Assembly (NCBI RefSeq): GCF_001294455.1
Contig: NZ_LIKT01000024.1
Location: 1-64,000 of the forward strand
Direction of reading: 5' to 3'
From: Phaeobacter sp. 11ANDIMAR09
GTDB lineage: Bacteria > Pseudomonadota > Alphaproteobacteria > Rhodobacterales > Rhodobacteraceae
Length of the DNA stretch: 64,000 bases
This document shows positions 9,248 through 18,814 of this stretch, piece after piece. The notes under the pieces are model-generated. The model ran no database searches, had not been told where the DNA came from, and saw only the letters and a list, made by a program, of their open reading frames with translations. Numbering within the stretch: the stretch's first letter is position 1; each line of letters begins with the position of its first letter. The translations under genes and the position numbers were made by a program.

Positions 9248-10342
9248 ATGGCATTTACACAAGCAACTGCACCCACTGGGCTGCGGACCAATGAACTATT
9301 GTCCGCGGACAATTCCCTTCCAGAGCGTCACATCGTCATAGCAACGCTCCGCAACGCAGCTCCGCGTCTCGGCCTTAGCGCGTCCGTAATTTCAACATTA
9401 GATGCGATGCTTTCGTGCCTCGCACCCAAACGCAATCACCACACAGTGTTTGCATCAAACTCGACGCTCATGTTTCGACGCAATGGCATTTCAGACAGAA
9501 CGATCAGACGTCATGCTGCAACATTGCAGGAAACTGGGCTACTCGTTCGCCGTGACAGCCCAAACCGGAAGCGCTTCACTAAGCACAACCGCATTGAGGG
9601 TAAAGCTCTACGGTTTGGCTTCGACCTTTCACCGCTCTTTGACCGGCTTCACGAAATTGCAGCATTGGCAGCAGAGGTCCTGAGGGAGCGGGAACAGATC
9701 GATTACCTGCGCGCTAAAATCCGTGCTGCTGCGAATGCTAGCCTCGTCGATAACCCTAACGACGACAGGGCCCTCAACGTCTTCCGTATCCTTCGCCGCA
9801 AGTTATCGCTCCAGGACTGCGAGCAAATCCTCGCAAACCTGCCAGTTACTGAAGTTGAAGCTGAGGCACCAGACGATCAAACTCCTAGTTTAACGACAAC
9901 TATGACCGACAGTGACGGTCAATTTGTCCGGCACCATCATAAGTCAAATAAAGAACATATTGATAAAGAAGGACCGAACATAAAAAAAGAAACACCCAGT
10001 ACCAATGACGAAGCTCCCATCACGATCCCAGAATTGCTAGCTGCTTGTCCAGAAGCAGCTCAATTTTCGCTGAGAAGGATTGAAACAACTCATGATGCTG
10101 TTGCTCACGCCCGAACTCTTGCCCCGATGATGGGCATCACAAGTCAAAACTATGAAGCTGCTCATGAACGCCTCGGTCCTCTAAGAGCCGCAGCAACGGT
10201 ATGGGCAATTATGCAGTTTCATGACAAAATCAAAGCTGTTGGTGCGTACTTTCGTTCAATTACTACTGGTTCAAAAAGTGATGGCTTTAGCCCAGAGAAG
10301 CTAGTCAGGCGACTTGCCAAGGGTCAGCCCTGTGCCGCTTGA
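9248..10342 (+). CDS. repC: RepC replication initiator of the RepABC plasmid
   Basis: 364 residues from the ATG at 9248. Typical RepC order: N-terminal winged-helix region ('STLMFRRNGISDRTIRRHAATLQETGLLVRRDSPNRKR', split here only for description, about 75-112), 'RIEGKALRFGFDLSPL', a low-complexity linker (about 205-260), and a C-terminal domain ending in 'VRRLAKG'. RepC initiates replication, with the origin usually inside its own coding sequence. A perfect parS-like palindrome lies in codons 17-22 and a second one just after the stop. Confidence 0.95.
   Translation: MAFTQATAPTGLRTNELLSADNSLPERHIVIATLRNAAPRLGLSASVISTLDAMLSCLAPKRNHHTVFASNSTLMFRRNGISDRTIRRHAATLQETGLLVRRDSPNRKRFTKHNRIEGKALRFGFDLSPLFDRLHEIAALAAEVLREREQIDYLRAKIRAAANASLVDNPNDDRALNVFRILRRKLSLQDCEQILANLPVTEVEAEAPDDQTPSLTTTMTDSDGQFVRHHHKSNKEHIDKEGPNIKKETPSTNDEAPITIPELLAACPEAAQFSLRRIETTHDAVAHARTLAPMMGITSQNYEAAHERLGPLRAAATVWAIMQFHDKIKAVGAYFRSITTGSKSDGFSPEKLVRRLAKGQPCAA
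9298..9313. promoter_or_regulatory. parS-like 16-bp palindrome inside repC
   Basis: Perfect palindrome ATTGTCCGCGGACAAT. Five flanking bases are shared with the second copy at 10350. RepABC plasmids carry RepB-binding palindromes in or near repC. Confidence 0.85.
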
Positions 10343-10349
10343 ACCAACT

Positions 10350-10365
10350 ATTGTCCGCGGACAAT
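10350..10365. promoter_or_regulatory. parS-like 16-bp palindrome downstream of repC
   Basis: Second perfect copy of ATTGTCCGCGGACAAT, 7 bases after the repC stop. Two copies flanking repC fit a centromere bound by RepB. Confidence 0.85.
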
Positions 10366-10930
10366 TATTTTCAGCAGCCAATTGGTATCTGCAGCAATAC
10401 CACTCCAAAACAATGTTACGGCAGTTAACGCCACATGGTCTCCTTCGTCAAAATGACCTCATTGTAACTGCGGTAGGGCAGGGGCCTCAATAAACCTCTC
10501 GTTGGTGAAAATGGGCTGTCATCTCGACTGTGACGCAAGGCGGGAACTCCCCGCCGAGCAGCAACGGATCACAGCCAGAACCAAAGACTGATAGCTTGGC
10601 AAGGAAGCAACATGCCAAGCTATGAAAAAAGGCTTTGAGGCCAGCGCTCAGTTTCATGATCTTAGGGTACCTCTTGAAGCGCACTGAGACGATCGGTAAT
10701 CACCGCGGCTATGCCTTCAAGATAGCGCAGGATATTTCGAACAAGAGCCTCGATTGGCGTACATTGCTGAAGAAACCAAGGTTAAGTTAGGATCTCTTTG
10801 AAAACACACTAATGTCGGTGTTCTGAGCGCTGAAAATAGCGAACAGTTAAAGCGCGCACTCAATACCATTCTGAAACCCATCTGCGTGACACCGTCAGGA
10901 AGTTCGGAATAGTTCATTTATTTGCTGAGC
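10366..10930. other. Gene-free region after repC with a long hairpin
   Basis: No convincing gene. An 11-bp perfect inverted repeat (atagcttggca / tgccaagctat, 10591-10623, 11-nt loop) is the main structure; no T-run follows on the plus strand. A short plus-strand frame ending near 10795 reads like a fragment but cannot be assigned. It may contain part of the replication region or decayed genes. Confidence 0.4.
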
Positions 10931-10994
10931 AGTAAATATTGACATTTTGGTAAATATAAAGAATGTAGGCGTAAACCTATTGGACAGTAAATAT
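10931..10994 (+). promoter_or_regulatory. Promoter/operator region of the AbiE-type operon
   Basis: Three copies of (A/G)GTAAATAT at 10931, 10949 and 10986, the last overlapping the start codon at 10993. A TTGACA lies at 10939 with a weak aatgta 17 bases downstream. AbiEi antitoxins are known to autorepress by binding upstream repeats, so these are the likely operator boxes. Confidence 0.5.
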
Positions 10995-12084
10995 GAGTGA
11001 ACTAGCAAACATAGATCGAGAACTGATCGACAGCCTGAGCGACAGCTTGGCCGCGATCCCGGGCACTCATCTAGGTGAAATCTCGTTTGAACCCGAGATG
11101 TCTGGTCGTCTACGGCCTGATGTCATCTTCCAGCTCATGATTGGAGACCGGGAGGTTTCAATCGTTGCTGAGACGCGCGGCGATGTGTTTCCAAGGGACG
11201 CGCGCGAAGTTGTCTGGCAACTCAAGCAGTATCAACAGGACCTCGCGTCTTCTAACCAGCATTTCGTTCCGATGATCATTGCGATGTCTGTATCGGAAGG
11301 CGCAAGGTCATTTCTTCGGGATGAGCATGTTGCATATTACGACCTGAGCGGTTCCCTCTATATCGGTGTCGGCGACACCTTTGTGTTGATCGACAAGCCA
11401 AAGTCCAAGCGCGCTAAACGCAAGGATGTGAATATTTTCAAAGGATCCCGCGCTCAGGTTTTGCAGGCTTTGATTGCGCGAACCGATGAATGGGTGAGCG
11501 GGTCAGACATTGCCGATGAAGCTGCGGTATCGCCAGCAACTGTGTCGCAAACCCTCAAGGACCTTGAACGACGAGACTGGCTGCAGGCGAAAGGGGAGGG
11601 GCCTGCGAAACGCCGGAGATTGATCCGGCCTGACGATCTCTTGGACGCTTGGCGCGACAGCATCATTGCGGGGCCGGCAACAAAGCAAAGCCGCTACTAT
11701 GCTCCCCGTATGAAACCCGAAGACATGGTTCACAAGATTCAGAGCGAACACGACCACAACGACTATAATCTGGAGTTCACCGGGCAGTTCGCTGCGCAAT
11801 CCTATGCGCCTTTCCTCTCCAACGTCTCCAATCTTACGGTGCGGGTCACGGATAAGCGTTCACGTGAATGGCTTCTGTCAGTTCTTGGTGCACGTGAAGT
11901 CTCAGAAGGTGCGAACCTCACCGTGATTGATGCAAAGTCCAAACAGCTCAGCCGTGGGGTATCCAACAATCCCGAGAGACTTCTTGCATCTCCGCTCCAA
12001 GTCTATCTTGATCTGCTTGAGGATCATGGCCGCTCAAAAGAGATGGCTGAACATTTGAGAGCTCAAGAACTGGTGTGGCAATGA
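10993..12084 (+). CDS. AbiEi-type antitoxin / transcriptional regulator
   Basis: 363 residues. The N-terminal region (about 25-130) has 'RPDVIF ... IVAETRG' and a later 'QLKQY', which resembles a restriction-endonuclease-like fold without a clear ExK lysine. A winged helix follows at about 153-210 ('ISGSDIAD'-like helix then 'AVSPATVSQTLKDLERRDWL'). The C-terminal domain resembles the AbiEi effector-binding part. It overlaps the downstream nucleotidyltransferase by 4 bases (ATGA), the usual arrangement of AbiE-type systems, where the first protein is antitoxin and repressor. The function is inferred from domain order and partner. Confidence 0.7.
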   Translation: MSELANIDRELIDSLSDSLAAIPGTHLGEISFEPEMSGRLRPDVIFQLMIGDREVSIVAETRGDVFPRDAREVVWQLKQYQQDLASSNQHFVPMIIAMSVSEGARSFLRDEHVAYYDLSGSLYIGVGDTFVLIDKPKSKRAKRKDVNIFKGSRAQVLQALIARTDEWVSGSDIADEAAVSPATVSQTLKDLERRDWLQAKGEGPAKRRRLIRPDDLLDAWRDSIIAGPATKQSRYYAPRMKPEDMVHKIQSEHDHNDYNLEFTGQFAAQSYAPFLSNVSNLTVRVTDKRSREWLLSVLGAREVSEGANLTVIDAKSKQLSRGVSNNPERLLASPLQVYLDLLEDHGRSKEMAEHLRAQELVWQ

Positions 12085-12968
12085 AGAAACCGACGGCCAT
12101 TCAAGGCTACAACCAAACTGTGACAGAAGCGTGCGAACGCGTGCTGGTCACGCTTTACCGCCACCTAGGGCCGTGGCGCGAGTCCATCTTTCTGGTCGGC
12201 GGCCTTACGCCTCGATATCTCATTAAAGAACGCCCGCCAGCCGTGCCTGTGCATGCTGGGACCGGTGATGTTGATGTCGTCGTGGATATGAAACTGCTGG
12301 CGGACACTGAGGCTTATCGAACCCTCGAAGAAAATATCAGGGCAATCGGATTTACCCGGTCCGAAAACAACAAGGGCCAGAAATTGTCCTGGCGATGGCA
12401 ACAGGAGCTTGTCGATGGGACCGTTCTCATCCTGGAGTTCCTAGCCGACGCAGGAGATGAGAAGGGTGGGGCACTTCGGGAACTGCCTTCTGAGGGGGCT
12501 GTTTCGGCAATCAATATCCCGCATTCCGCGATCGTGCTTGATCATCACGATACCGTTGAGATCACGGCGGAACTACTCGATGGCAGGGGTGTCACGACTG
12601 AAACCATCCGGCATGCCGACATCGTCAGTTTCACCTGCCTCAAAGCCTTTGCGTTTGATCATCGGGCTGAACCGAAAGACGCGCACGATCTTTGCTATTG
12701 TTTAGAGCACTTCAAAGGCGGAGCCGCGGCATTGCGATCAGCTTTTGAAGATGCACTGGCAGGCAACCATTCGGAGATCATTGAGCTGGCTATTGGGATC
12801 TTGAATCGGCGGTTCTGCGATGGTGAAGGCTTTGAAGGCTATCAGAAGGACGGTCCGGTCGCAGCAGCGCGATTTGAAGGTCCAGACGCTGGAGATGCGG
12901 ATCGCCGGAAATTACGTCAACGTGATCTGAGCGCTGTTGTTCAGGATGCTCTCGCACCGTTCATCTGA
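12081..12968 (+). CDS. AbiEii-type nucleotidyltransferase toxin
   Basis: 295 residues from the ATG at 12081, overlapping the antitoxin stop. The nucleotidyltransferase signature is present: 'FLVGGLTPRYL' followed by 'GTGDVDVVVD', giving the paired catalytic aspartates. A later 'KAFAFDHRAEPKDAHDLCYCL' segment matches the conserved K..D..D part of AbiEii/DUF1814 proteins. Such toxins add nucleotides to cellular RNAs and cause abortive infection or plasmid stabilisation. Target unknown here. Confidence 0.75.
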   Translation: MKKPTAIQGYNQTVTEACERVLVTLYRHLGPWRESIFLVGGLTPRYLIKERPPAVPVHAGTGDVDVVVDMKLLADTEAYRTLEENIRAIGFTRSENNKGQKLSWRWQQELVDGTVLILEFLADAGDEKGGALRELPSEGAVSAINIPHSAIVLDHHDTVEITAELLDGRGVTTETIRHADIVSFTCLKAFAFDHRAEPKDAHDLCYCLEHFKGGAAALRSAFEDALAGNHSEIIELAIGILNRRFCDGEGFEGYQKDGPVAAARFEGPDAGDADRRKLRQRDLSAVVQDALAPFI

Positions 12969-13223
12969 TCCTAGGTTACCATGATGGGTGATCTCACTCT
13001 TGCTTGTTCGGGACCGCTTAAGTTTTAGTGCCGTTGCGGGGCATGCATCATGTCATCAGTATTGAAAACGCGGCAAACTCGCTAATCGGATCGACCGCGA
13101 ACTGGTCCGCTTCGATTCTTCCCATTCTCGTAGCATTCTGCAAGCTGCTGGCCTCGCACCTGAGGTGCTCGGCGTGAAACGGAATACAAGGCTGCAAAGA
13201 ACCCAATCACCATAAGTATATTA
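12969..13223. other. Gap between the AbiE-type operon and mobC; possible oriT location
   Basis: No gene supported. About 13060-13210 reads as a protein-like fragment in one plus frame but has no start and no family. The oriT often lies next to mobC; I could not identify a nick consensus. Confidence 0.3.
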
Positions 13224-13251
13224 TTGACAAGTTAGTATAGTTTCGTATGGT
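13216..13251 (+). promoter_or_regulatory. Promoter of the mobC-relaxase-virD4 operon
   Basis: TTGACA at 13224-13229 and TATGGT at 13246-13251 with 16-bp spacing. The octamer GTATATTA (13216-13223), also present upstream of the virB operon and of the gene at 62468, abuts the -35 box. Confidence 0.5.
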
Positions 13252-13300
13252 GGGTGCAGCCTTGTATGAAGGTGGCAGGAAATAGGGGGTCTTTCTTCGC

Positions 13301-13894
13301 ATGTCTCGCTCAAAACGTCTCACTAATGCGCAACGCATGGAGATCGTGCGCGAAGCCGCGGATGGTGTGACTGGCGCTGAGCTTGCCGCGCGCTTCGAAG
13401 TCACGCCACGGACGATCCAATACACGCTAAAGAGCGATGCTGAGCGGCAAACGGATACAGCTGTCCCGACTGCGGCGGTGAGCCTCAAGGTGACCCAGGA
13501 CGAGCTAATAGCGCTCGATGAGGTCTTGGGTGCAGCAGGCATCAAGACGCGCTCAGAGGGGCTGAGAAGGCTCATACAGGCCGCTGGCGGGGTCTTCGTG
13601 CCCGATGCTCAGCTTGCTGCAGAGATGGCGCGCTACAGGGCTTCTCTGAACGAGGTCGGCAACGGTGTCGCCCAGATCGCCAAGCAGATGCGACGCGCCA
13701 ATCAGGCGGGGCAGGGGATAGAGGCTGGTTCGCGTGCCGAATTCTCTGAGTTACGGCTTGCCCAGATGCGCGGGTTGGCGCGGTTCATCCTCGACAGTGC
13801 AGACGAGATTGATCTGCTTGTGCGGCGTCGTCGGGACGCGATGCAGATGACCGCAACAGCCGCGTTGAGGGAGTTTGCACATGCGGCTGAATGA
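13301..13894 (+). CDS. mobC: MobC-like relaxosome accessory protein
   Basis: 197 residues. The N-terminus carries a helix-turn-helix ('GAELAARFEVTPRTIQYTL', about 26-45), then a ribbon-helix-helix-like segment ('SLKVTQDELIALDEVLGAAGIKTRSEGLRRLI'), and the bacterial mobilisation motif 'LNEVGNGVAQIAKQMRRAN'. MobC/VirD1-type proteins bind oriT and help the relaxase nick. It overlaps the relaxase start by 14 bases, implying coupled translation. Confidence 0.8.
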   Translation: MSRSKRLTNAQRMEIVREAADGVTGAELAARFEVTPRTIQYTLKSDAERQTDTAVPTAAVSLKVTQDELIALDEVLGAAGIKTRSEGLRRLIQAAGGVFVPDAQLAAEMARYRASLNEVGNGVAQIAKQMRRANQAGQGIEAGSRAEFSELRLAQMRGLARFILDSADEIDLLVRRRRDAMQMTATAALREFAHAAE

Positions 13895-16112
13895 TGCCGT
13901 TGACGCTGTTACGGGCGAGGTGTTTCGGGATGGGTGGAGCCGGATCCGAGGCTCGACGCAGGGCCTGCATGTCTCCAAGCAAAAGCAGATGGTGCGCGCC
14001 GCTGCGGGGCATCGGGCAGCTGTGTTCAAAGCGATCCGGGGCGGTGGGACAAACAACAAATCCGAGCTCGCAAACCAGCTTGGATATCTCACCACGAAGT
14101 CGACCCATATTGTCGACAGCAGCGGGTTTTTGGATGGCAAATCCAAGCTTGATCGCGGCGAGATCAAAGACCTTACCGAGCGCTTTGCGAAGCGGTGGAG
14201 TGCGGGGTTCAAACCCAAGCTTGGGCAGACAACCCATCTGCTGATGTCCTTCCCGATTGGCACGCGCGGGGAGGATGTGCGCGATATCGCCACCGACGTG
14301 GCGGAGCGGTTCTTCCAGAATGATGAGGGCCACTTCGATTATATCATTGCGGTGCATGAAGACCGCGATCACCCCCATGCGCATCTTGTTCTGAACCGCC
14401 GCTCGCAAGAGGGCGAGTTCTTCTATTTAGCGCGCAATCACCGGTTCAACTATGACGACTTCCGCTTGGCCATGGTCGAAGAGGCCGAGACCTATGGCGT
14501 GCGGTTGGAAGCCACGCGGCGGGTAGATCGCGGCGAGGTGCATTACCCTCCTAAAACCCGTGAGGTCTATGCGGCCAAGGAAGAGGGCAGGGTGCCCAAA
14601 GAGCGGGAACGAGTTGGCAAGGATTTGACCCGGACGCTGGCGGAGATCGCCAATACCAAGATCGCATTTCACTCACTGGCGGCTGAGGCGTCGTCCGAGA
14701 ACCGCGAAGATATTGCCGAAGTGCTGTTCCGAGCAGGCGAGGTCTTAGCCAAGGGCGGGCAGGTTGAAACTCTAGGAGGTGTCTACATGGCCGAGGATGA
14801 ATCGTTCGAGGACCTGCGCAGCCGTTACGCGGAAAAGGTTTCCAACATCACAGACCTGATTGCCGCGAAGCCCGATGCGGAGCGGCCCGCGTTGGAGAAA
14901 ACCCTCAACACAATTCAGGCCCGCGTGCAGGATATGCAGCCGCTGGGGCTAAGGTCCAATTCCCTCTCGGAGGTTCCGTCAGAGGGAGGGGTCTATTCCG
15001 AGGCCAACATTCAGGAAAGTCAGTTGGAGCGCTTGTCTGAACCACGGGTACGCGCCCGCGTCGAAGCAGCGCTGCGCGGCACGGGGATCAGTACATCCGA
15101 GGTCGTGGCCCGAATGGAGACAGGAGCGCAGAACGCTGCATTGGAGCATCAGTGGATTGCGGATGATCTGTCTAAGGTGGCCGTGGCCAAAGATCTGAAC
15201 CTTGAGCGCCGTGCGGATCTGGAGCAGGCGCGGGATATTCTCAACGACGTGCATGTGCAGCTCGGGACCATGCTGGAGCGGGAAGGCGTGCTGCGCCACG
15301 ACGGGGTGATTGAAGAGACCCGCGAAGTGCAGGCGCATGTCACGGACGCCCAGATTGAAACTGCTGCAAATGCCGTTCGCATAGAGACACGGATTGAGGT
15401 TCTTGACGAGGCGGTGATCGAAAGCCTTGCCGTGGAACGGTTGGAAGACGCACAGCGAGACTATCTGCGCGACCATCCAGAGCTGATCGCCCGCCCAACC
15501 GATGTCATCCGCATGAGCGAGGAGGGCAGGGCGGTGATCGTAGATCAGGCCGCAGCAGACCGGATCATCATCGAGGTTGAAGCGGCTAAGTTGGGTGCGC
15601 ACAGCAGGACACCGATCTCAACTGCCGTCGCGCGTGATCTCCAGATGCGATATCCGGATATTCCCGAGCAGCTGGCGGAAGGTCTCGGCGACACCTACGC
15701 GCGCGTCTATGAAGCGCGCGGCGCAGAACGTGAGATACGCCCAACGGAGCGTGAGGCGGTTCAGAATGAGACGCCCGAACTGTCCCGAGTCCTTGCCCAT
15801 GAACGGGCAGGGGACCTCGCATCACCCTTTGAAACTGAAACCGATCGCGACGCCTTCCGAACAGAGGTTGCGTGGGTTCTGGACACGGCGCAGCACGATC
15901 GCCTGAAGGATGGCGACAGCGATGCTTTGGAAAACGTCATCGAAGACCGTCTTGACCGGCTCTACGCCGCAAAGGTCTATCTCCAATCGGATGCGGCGAT
16001 GGCAAACTCGGAGGCATTACGCAAAGTTGTCGATGAGCTGGCAGACGTTGAAGTCGAAAGACACCGCGCGGCGGATGTCGATGGCGAGACCGAACGAGGT
16101 CAGATCCATTGA
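13881..16112 (+). CDS. VirD2/MobP-type relaxase
   Basis: 743 residues from the ATG at 13881 (a TTG 6 bases earlier is less likely). The relaxase domain occupies about 1-250, with the histidine metal-binding motif at H159-EDRD-H164-P-H166-A-H168 followed by 'LVLNRR'. A candidate catalytic tyrosine sits in 'LGYLTTKSTH' (about 70). The remaining 450 residues are helical and charged, possibly coiled coil, as in long Rhizobiales/Rhodobacterales relaxases. It nicks oriT and pilots the strand to VirD4. Confidence 0.85.
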   Translation: MRLNDAVDAVTGEVFRDGWSRIRGSTQGLHVSKQKQMVRAAAGHRAAVFKAIRGGGTNNKSELANQLGYLTTKSTHIVDSSGFLDGKSKLDRGEIKDLTERFAKRWSAGFKPKLGQTTHLLMSFPIGTRGEDVRDIATDVAERFFQNDEGHFDYIIAVHEDRDHPHAHLVLNRRSQEGEFFYLARNHRFNYDDFRLAMVEEAETYGVRLEATRRVDRGEVHYPPKTREVYAAKEEGRVPKERERVGKDLTRTLAEIANTKIAFHSLAAEASSENREDIAEVLFRAGEVLAKGGQVETLGGVYMAEDESFEDLRSRYAEKVSNITDLIAAKPDAERPALEKTLNTIQARVQDMQPLGLRSNSLSEVPSEGGVYSEANIQESQLERLSEPRVRARVEAALRGTGISTSEVVARMETGAQNAALEHQWIADDLSKVAVAKDLNLERRADLEQARDILNDVHVQLGTMLEREGVLRHDGVIEETREVQAHVTDAQIETAANAVRIETRIEVLDEAVIESLAVERLEDAQRDYLRDHPELIARPTDVIRMSEEGRAVIVDQAAADRIIIEVEAAKLGAHSRTPISTAVARDLQMRYPDIPEQLAEGLGDTYARVYEARGAEREIRPTEREAVQNETPELSRVLAHERAGDLASPFETETDRDAFRTEVAWVLDTAQHDRLKDGDSDALENVIEDRLDRLYAAKVYLQSDAAMANSEALRKVVDELADVEVERHRAADVDGETERGQIH

Positions 16113-18112
16113 GCGGGTCCATGGGAAAAGCGTGGATCGCCATCGGGGTGGTGTTGGTCACCGCAGTGGCAGGTGCCATGGGTTACACCATCGCCTCAGC
16201 CGTGCTGACGTTCAAGGCACTTGGGTTCAGCGCCGATATCGATTTTGGATATATTGCGCAGAACTACTTCTGGATCAGAGACAGACGGCCAGACGATTTT
16301 CAGCTGATCAACCTGATCATCGGTGGGGCTGCCGCGGCGGGGCTGATGCTGAGTCTTGCCATGTCCGGCTCCGCCCTCACGCGCTTTGGTCAAACCCACT
16401 GGCAAAAACGCGGTGAGATGAAAGCCAACGGATTCTTTGGCAAGCCGGGCACAGGGTTTATCCTCGGCAAACTGGGCGGCCCGAAATCCCGCGCCCACTA
16501 CATCACCTCAAAGGTCTATCCCCATGCGCTGATTGTGGCACCGACTGGGCGCGGCAAAACCACCGGCTTTGTGATCCCGAACCTGCTGACGTGGCAGGGG
16601 TCAGCTGTGACGTTGGATGTGAAGGGTGAGTGTTTTGAGGCGACAGCGCGTCACCGCGCGGCCCAAGGCGACAAAGTTTACCGCTTTGCGCCCACGGATT
16701 GGGAAGGCAAGCGGACCCATCGCTACAATCCGCTTCTGCGCATCTATGAATTGGAAGACCCCGCGCAGCAGCAAATGGAGTTGCAGCTGCTCGCGACCTT
16801 GTTTCTGCAAAGCGACAATGATCGCGTTCAGGGGCTTTTGAAGGGCGGTATTGATCTCTTCGTGGCCGCAGGATTGCTGGCCTTCCAGCGCAAGAAACCG
16901 ACCTTGGGAGAGATTTACCGGATCGCAGCGTCGGGCGGCAACAAGCAGAAAGAATACGTGGCGCGTGGGCATGAGATCGACAACAAAGCGGCGAAACTGA
17001 TCTTCACGCGGCTGGCGTCCACCAACAACGACACGCTGACCTCTTATGTCTCGCTGCTGATGACGTCAGGTCTGGATCAATGGCAGAACCCCGCGATTGA
17101 CGAGGCGACGCAGGTCTCGGATTTTGATTTCCGGACGATCCGCAAAAAGCCGTTCACGGTCTATCTGGTGGTCCAGCCCTTGATGGTGAAACCGCTGGCG
17201 CCGCTGATCAGATTGTTCTTCTCCGACCTTCTCTCGGCCATGCAAGAAAAGGAACCGGGCAAAGATGAGCCTTGGCCAGTGATGATCATGCTCGATGAGT
17301 TCAACCGTCTCGGTAAAATGCCTATTGTGGTCGAGAGCATTGAAACTTTGCGCACCTACCGCGGTCACCTCGCCGTGGTCACGCAAACCATTCCCGCCCT
17401 CGATGAAATCTATGGGGAAAACACCCGCCGCGCGCTGCAGGGCAACGCGGGCGTAAAACTTTACCTGACCCCCTCGGATGAAAAGACCATAGAGGAGTTG
17501 AGCAAGGCCGTTGGTAAAACAACGAAGATGGTGATTACGCGGTCCAGATCTATTGGCAAGAACCCGTTCGAGGGGCGGAGCCAGTCAACGCGGACAGAGG
17601 AGACGTCGCTGTTGCCCGAAGATGAAGCCCGCCGTTTGCCCCTTGATGAAATCATCATGGTCGTGGATGCGCAGATGCCAGTGCGGGCAAAGCGGATCCA
17701 GTATTTTGATGACCGGATGTTTGCGGCGATCCATGGGGCGCAGAGAGGGGAATTGCCGTTTCCGGTGATGGGCGGTGGTAGGGTTGCTGAAGGGGGATCA
17801 GGTTCTGCTGTTCCCAGCTCGAATGGGGCCAAGTCTCGACCTGAAGCCGGAACAACAGGCGTGCCGCGTGATGAAGAGATCGCGGGCAAAGAAGTGGATG
17901 TTGCTGTCGTGCCCCCGAGGCGTTCGGCGAAGACTGCACCTGTTGTCCAAGCGGTGGTTGCAGAGGAACGACGGCAAATGGAGATGGATCTTGCGGAGCA
18001 ACGAGCGATGCCCGTTAAAGAACCGAATGATGCCGAAGCCGAACAATATGCTGGTGCTGTCGACCAACTTGGCGATTTTGAAGCCAGTCTTGAAAGAGGT
18101 GAGGCGCACTAG
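16109..18112 (+). CDS. virD4: VirD4/TraG type IV coupling protein
   Basis: 667 residues from a TTG at 16109 overlapping the relaxase stop; an ATG at 16121 is an alternative. Two N-terminal membrane segments (about 8-28 and 65-90) precede the motor domain. Walker A is APTGRGKTTG near residue 145 and Walker B is 'VMIMLDEFNRLG' near residue 394. The extra C-terminal tail is acidic. It is a hexameric ATPase that passes the relaxase-DNA complex to the VirB channel; the partner VirB genes lie at 25-36 kb. Confidence 0.92.
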   Translation: MSGSMGKAWIAIGVVLVTAVAGAMGYTIASAVLTFKALGFSADIDFGYIAQNYFWIRDRRPDDFQLINLIIGGAAAAGLMLSLAMSGSALTRFGQTHWQKRGEMKANGFFGKPGTGFILGKLGGPKSRAHYITSKVYPHALIVAPTGRGKTTGFVIPNLLTWQGSAVTLDVKGECFEATARHRAAQGDKVYRFAPTDWEGKRTHRYNPLLRIYELEDPAQQQMELQLLATLFLQSDNDRVQGLLKGGIDLFVAAGLLAFQRKKPTLGEIYRIAASGGNKQKEYVARGHEIDNKAAKLIFTRLASTNNDTLTSYVSLLMTSGLDQWQNPAIDEATQVSDFDFRTIRKKPFTVYLVVQPLMVKPLAPLIRLFFSDLLSAMQEKEPGKDEPWPVMIMLDEFNRLGKMPIVVESIETLRTYRGHLAVVTQTIPALDEIYGENTRRALQGNAGVKLYLTPSDEKTIEELSKAVGKTTKMVITRSRSIGKNPFEGRSQSTRTEETSLLPEDEARRLPLDEIIMVVDAQMPVRAKRIQYFDDRMFAAIHGAQRGELPFPVMGGGRVAEGGSGSAVPSSNGAKSRPEAGTTGVPRDEEIAGKEVDVAVVPPRRSAKTAPVVQAVVAEERRQMEMDLAEQRAMPVKEPNDAEAEQYAGAVDQLGDFEASLERGEAH

Positions 18113-18814
18113 GATGTGCGAAAATAGTGCAAAGTGGCAGAAAGATGGGTGTAATCTGGATGTTGTCGTTAAAGCGGTCGCTCGTCTTGACTGCGGCGAA
18201 GGTCTTGAAGGAGCCCACAGGAGACGAAGGATTTTCACGCTGCGCGCGCTCACAGTACTAAAACCGCCCCAGATACTCAGAGCAGGACGCCGCACGGCGG
18301 CAGAGATCGCTGCCATTCGTTCTCGTTGCAGCGAAGAATTAGACCAAACTTTGCTTCCACTGAACAGTGTAGGCGCTATCGCGACGCGGACGAAGCCGAT
18401 CTAGGTTTTTTCTCTTCGCTGGAACAGCTTTTCTATACTTTCATCAGATTTTTTAAGGTGATTGGATCCAGATGATGCGGACAAACTGATGTTGTCATGT
18501 CTCACAGATAGAGTGTTTCTAGCAATCCAGGTACATTATTGATGCGCTGAAAGACCCTATTTGTGAAAGCGAGCTTCATTCACAGTGAACGGGCATCAGA
18601 CTTTCGCCGCCTCCAATGTTTGCAATAGCGGGACTAATGCAATTCACGTGCAAAAGAAAAGCTTTTCGCATAGGTCCAGACCCAGTTGACCGGAAAGCCT
18701 TCTGTTCATAAGTAACTTAGGCGCGCAATTACTTCTGTGCGCAGAATGATTTGGGGCGGAGGAACGCATCCGTTATTATCCTCTGCCCCCAGTTTCAAAG
18801 TACGAGAAGAGGAA
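18113..18814. other. Gap after virD4 without a supported gene
   Basis: About 700 bases. Frames overlapping virD4 run into it but look like shadows. No hairpin with a T-run directly after virD4. Confidence 0.4.

Noticed and set aside
10487-10917. Minus-strand frames of 65-66 codons after repC
   Set aside because: No ribosome site, Cys/Leu-rich unlikely composition, and a hairpin occupies part of the region.
13060-13210. Protein-like plus-strand fragment before mobC
   Set aside because: No start codon, no family; could be the tail of a deleted gene but not supportable.
12969-13300. oriT nick site
   Set aside because: Position next to mobC is right but I found no VirD2/MobP-type nick consensus I would trust.
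17798-18404. Frames running through the end of virD4 into the gap
   Set aside because: Both strands show only shadows of the virD4 tail; no starts or families.
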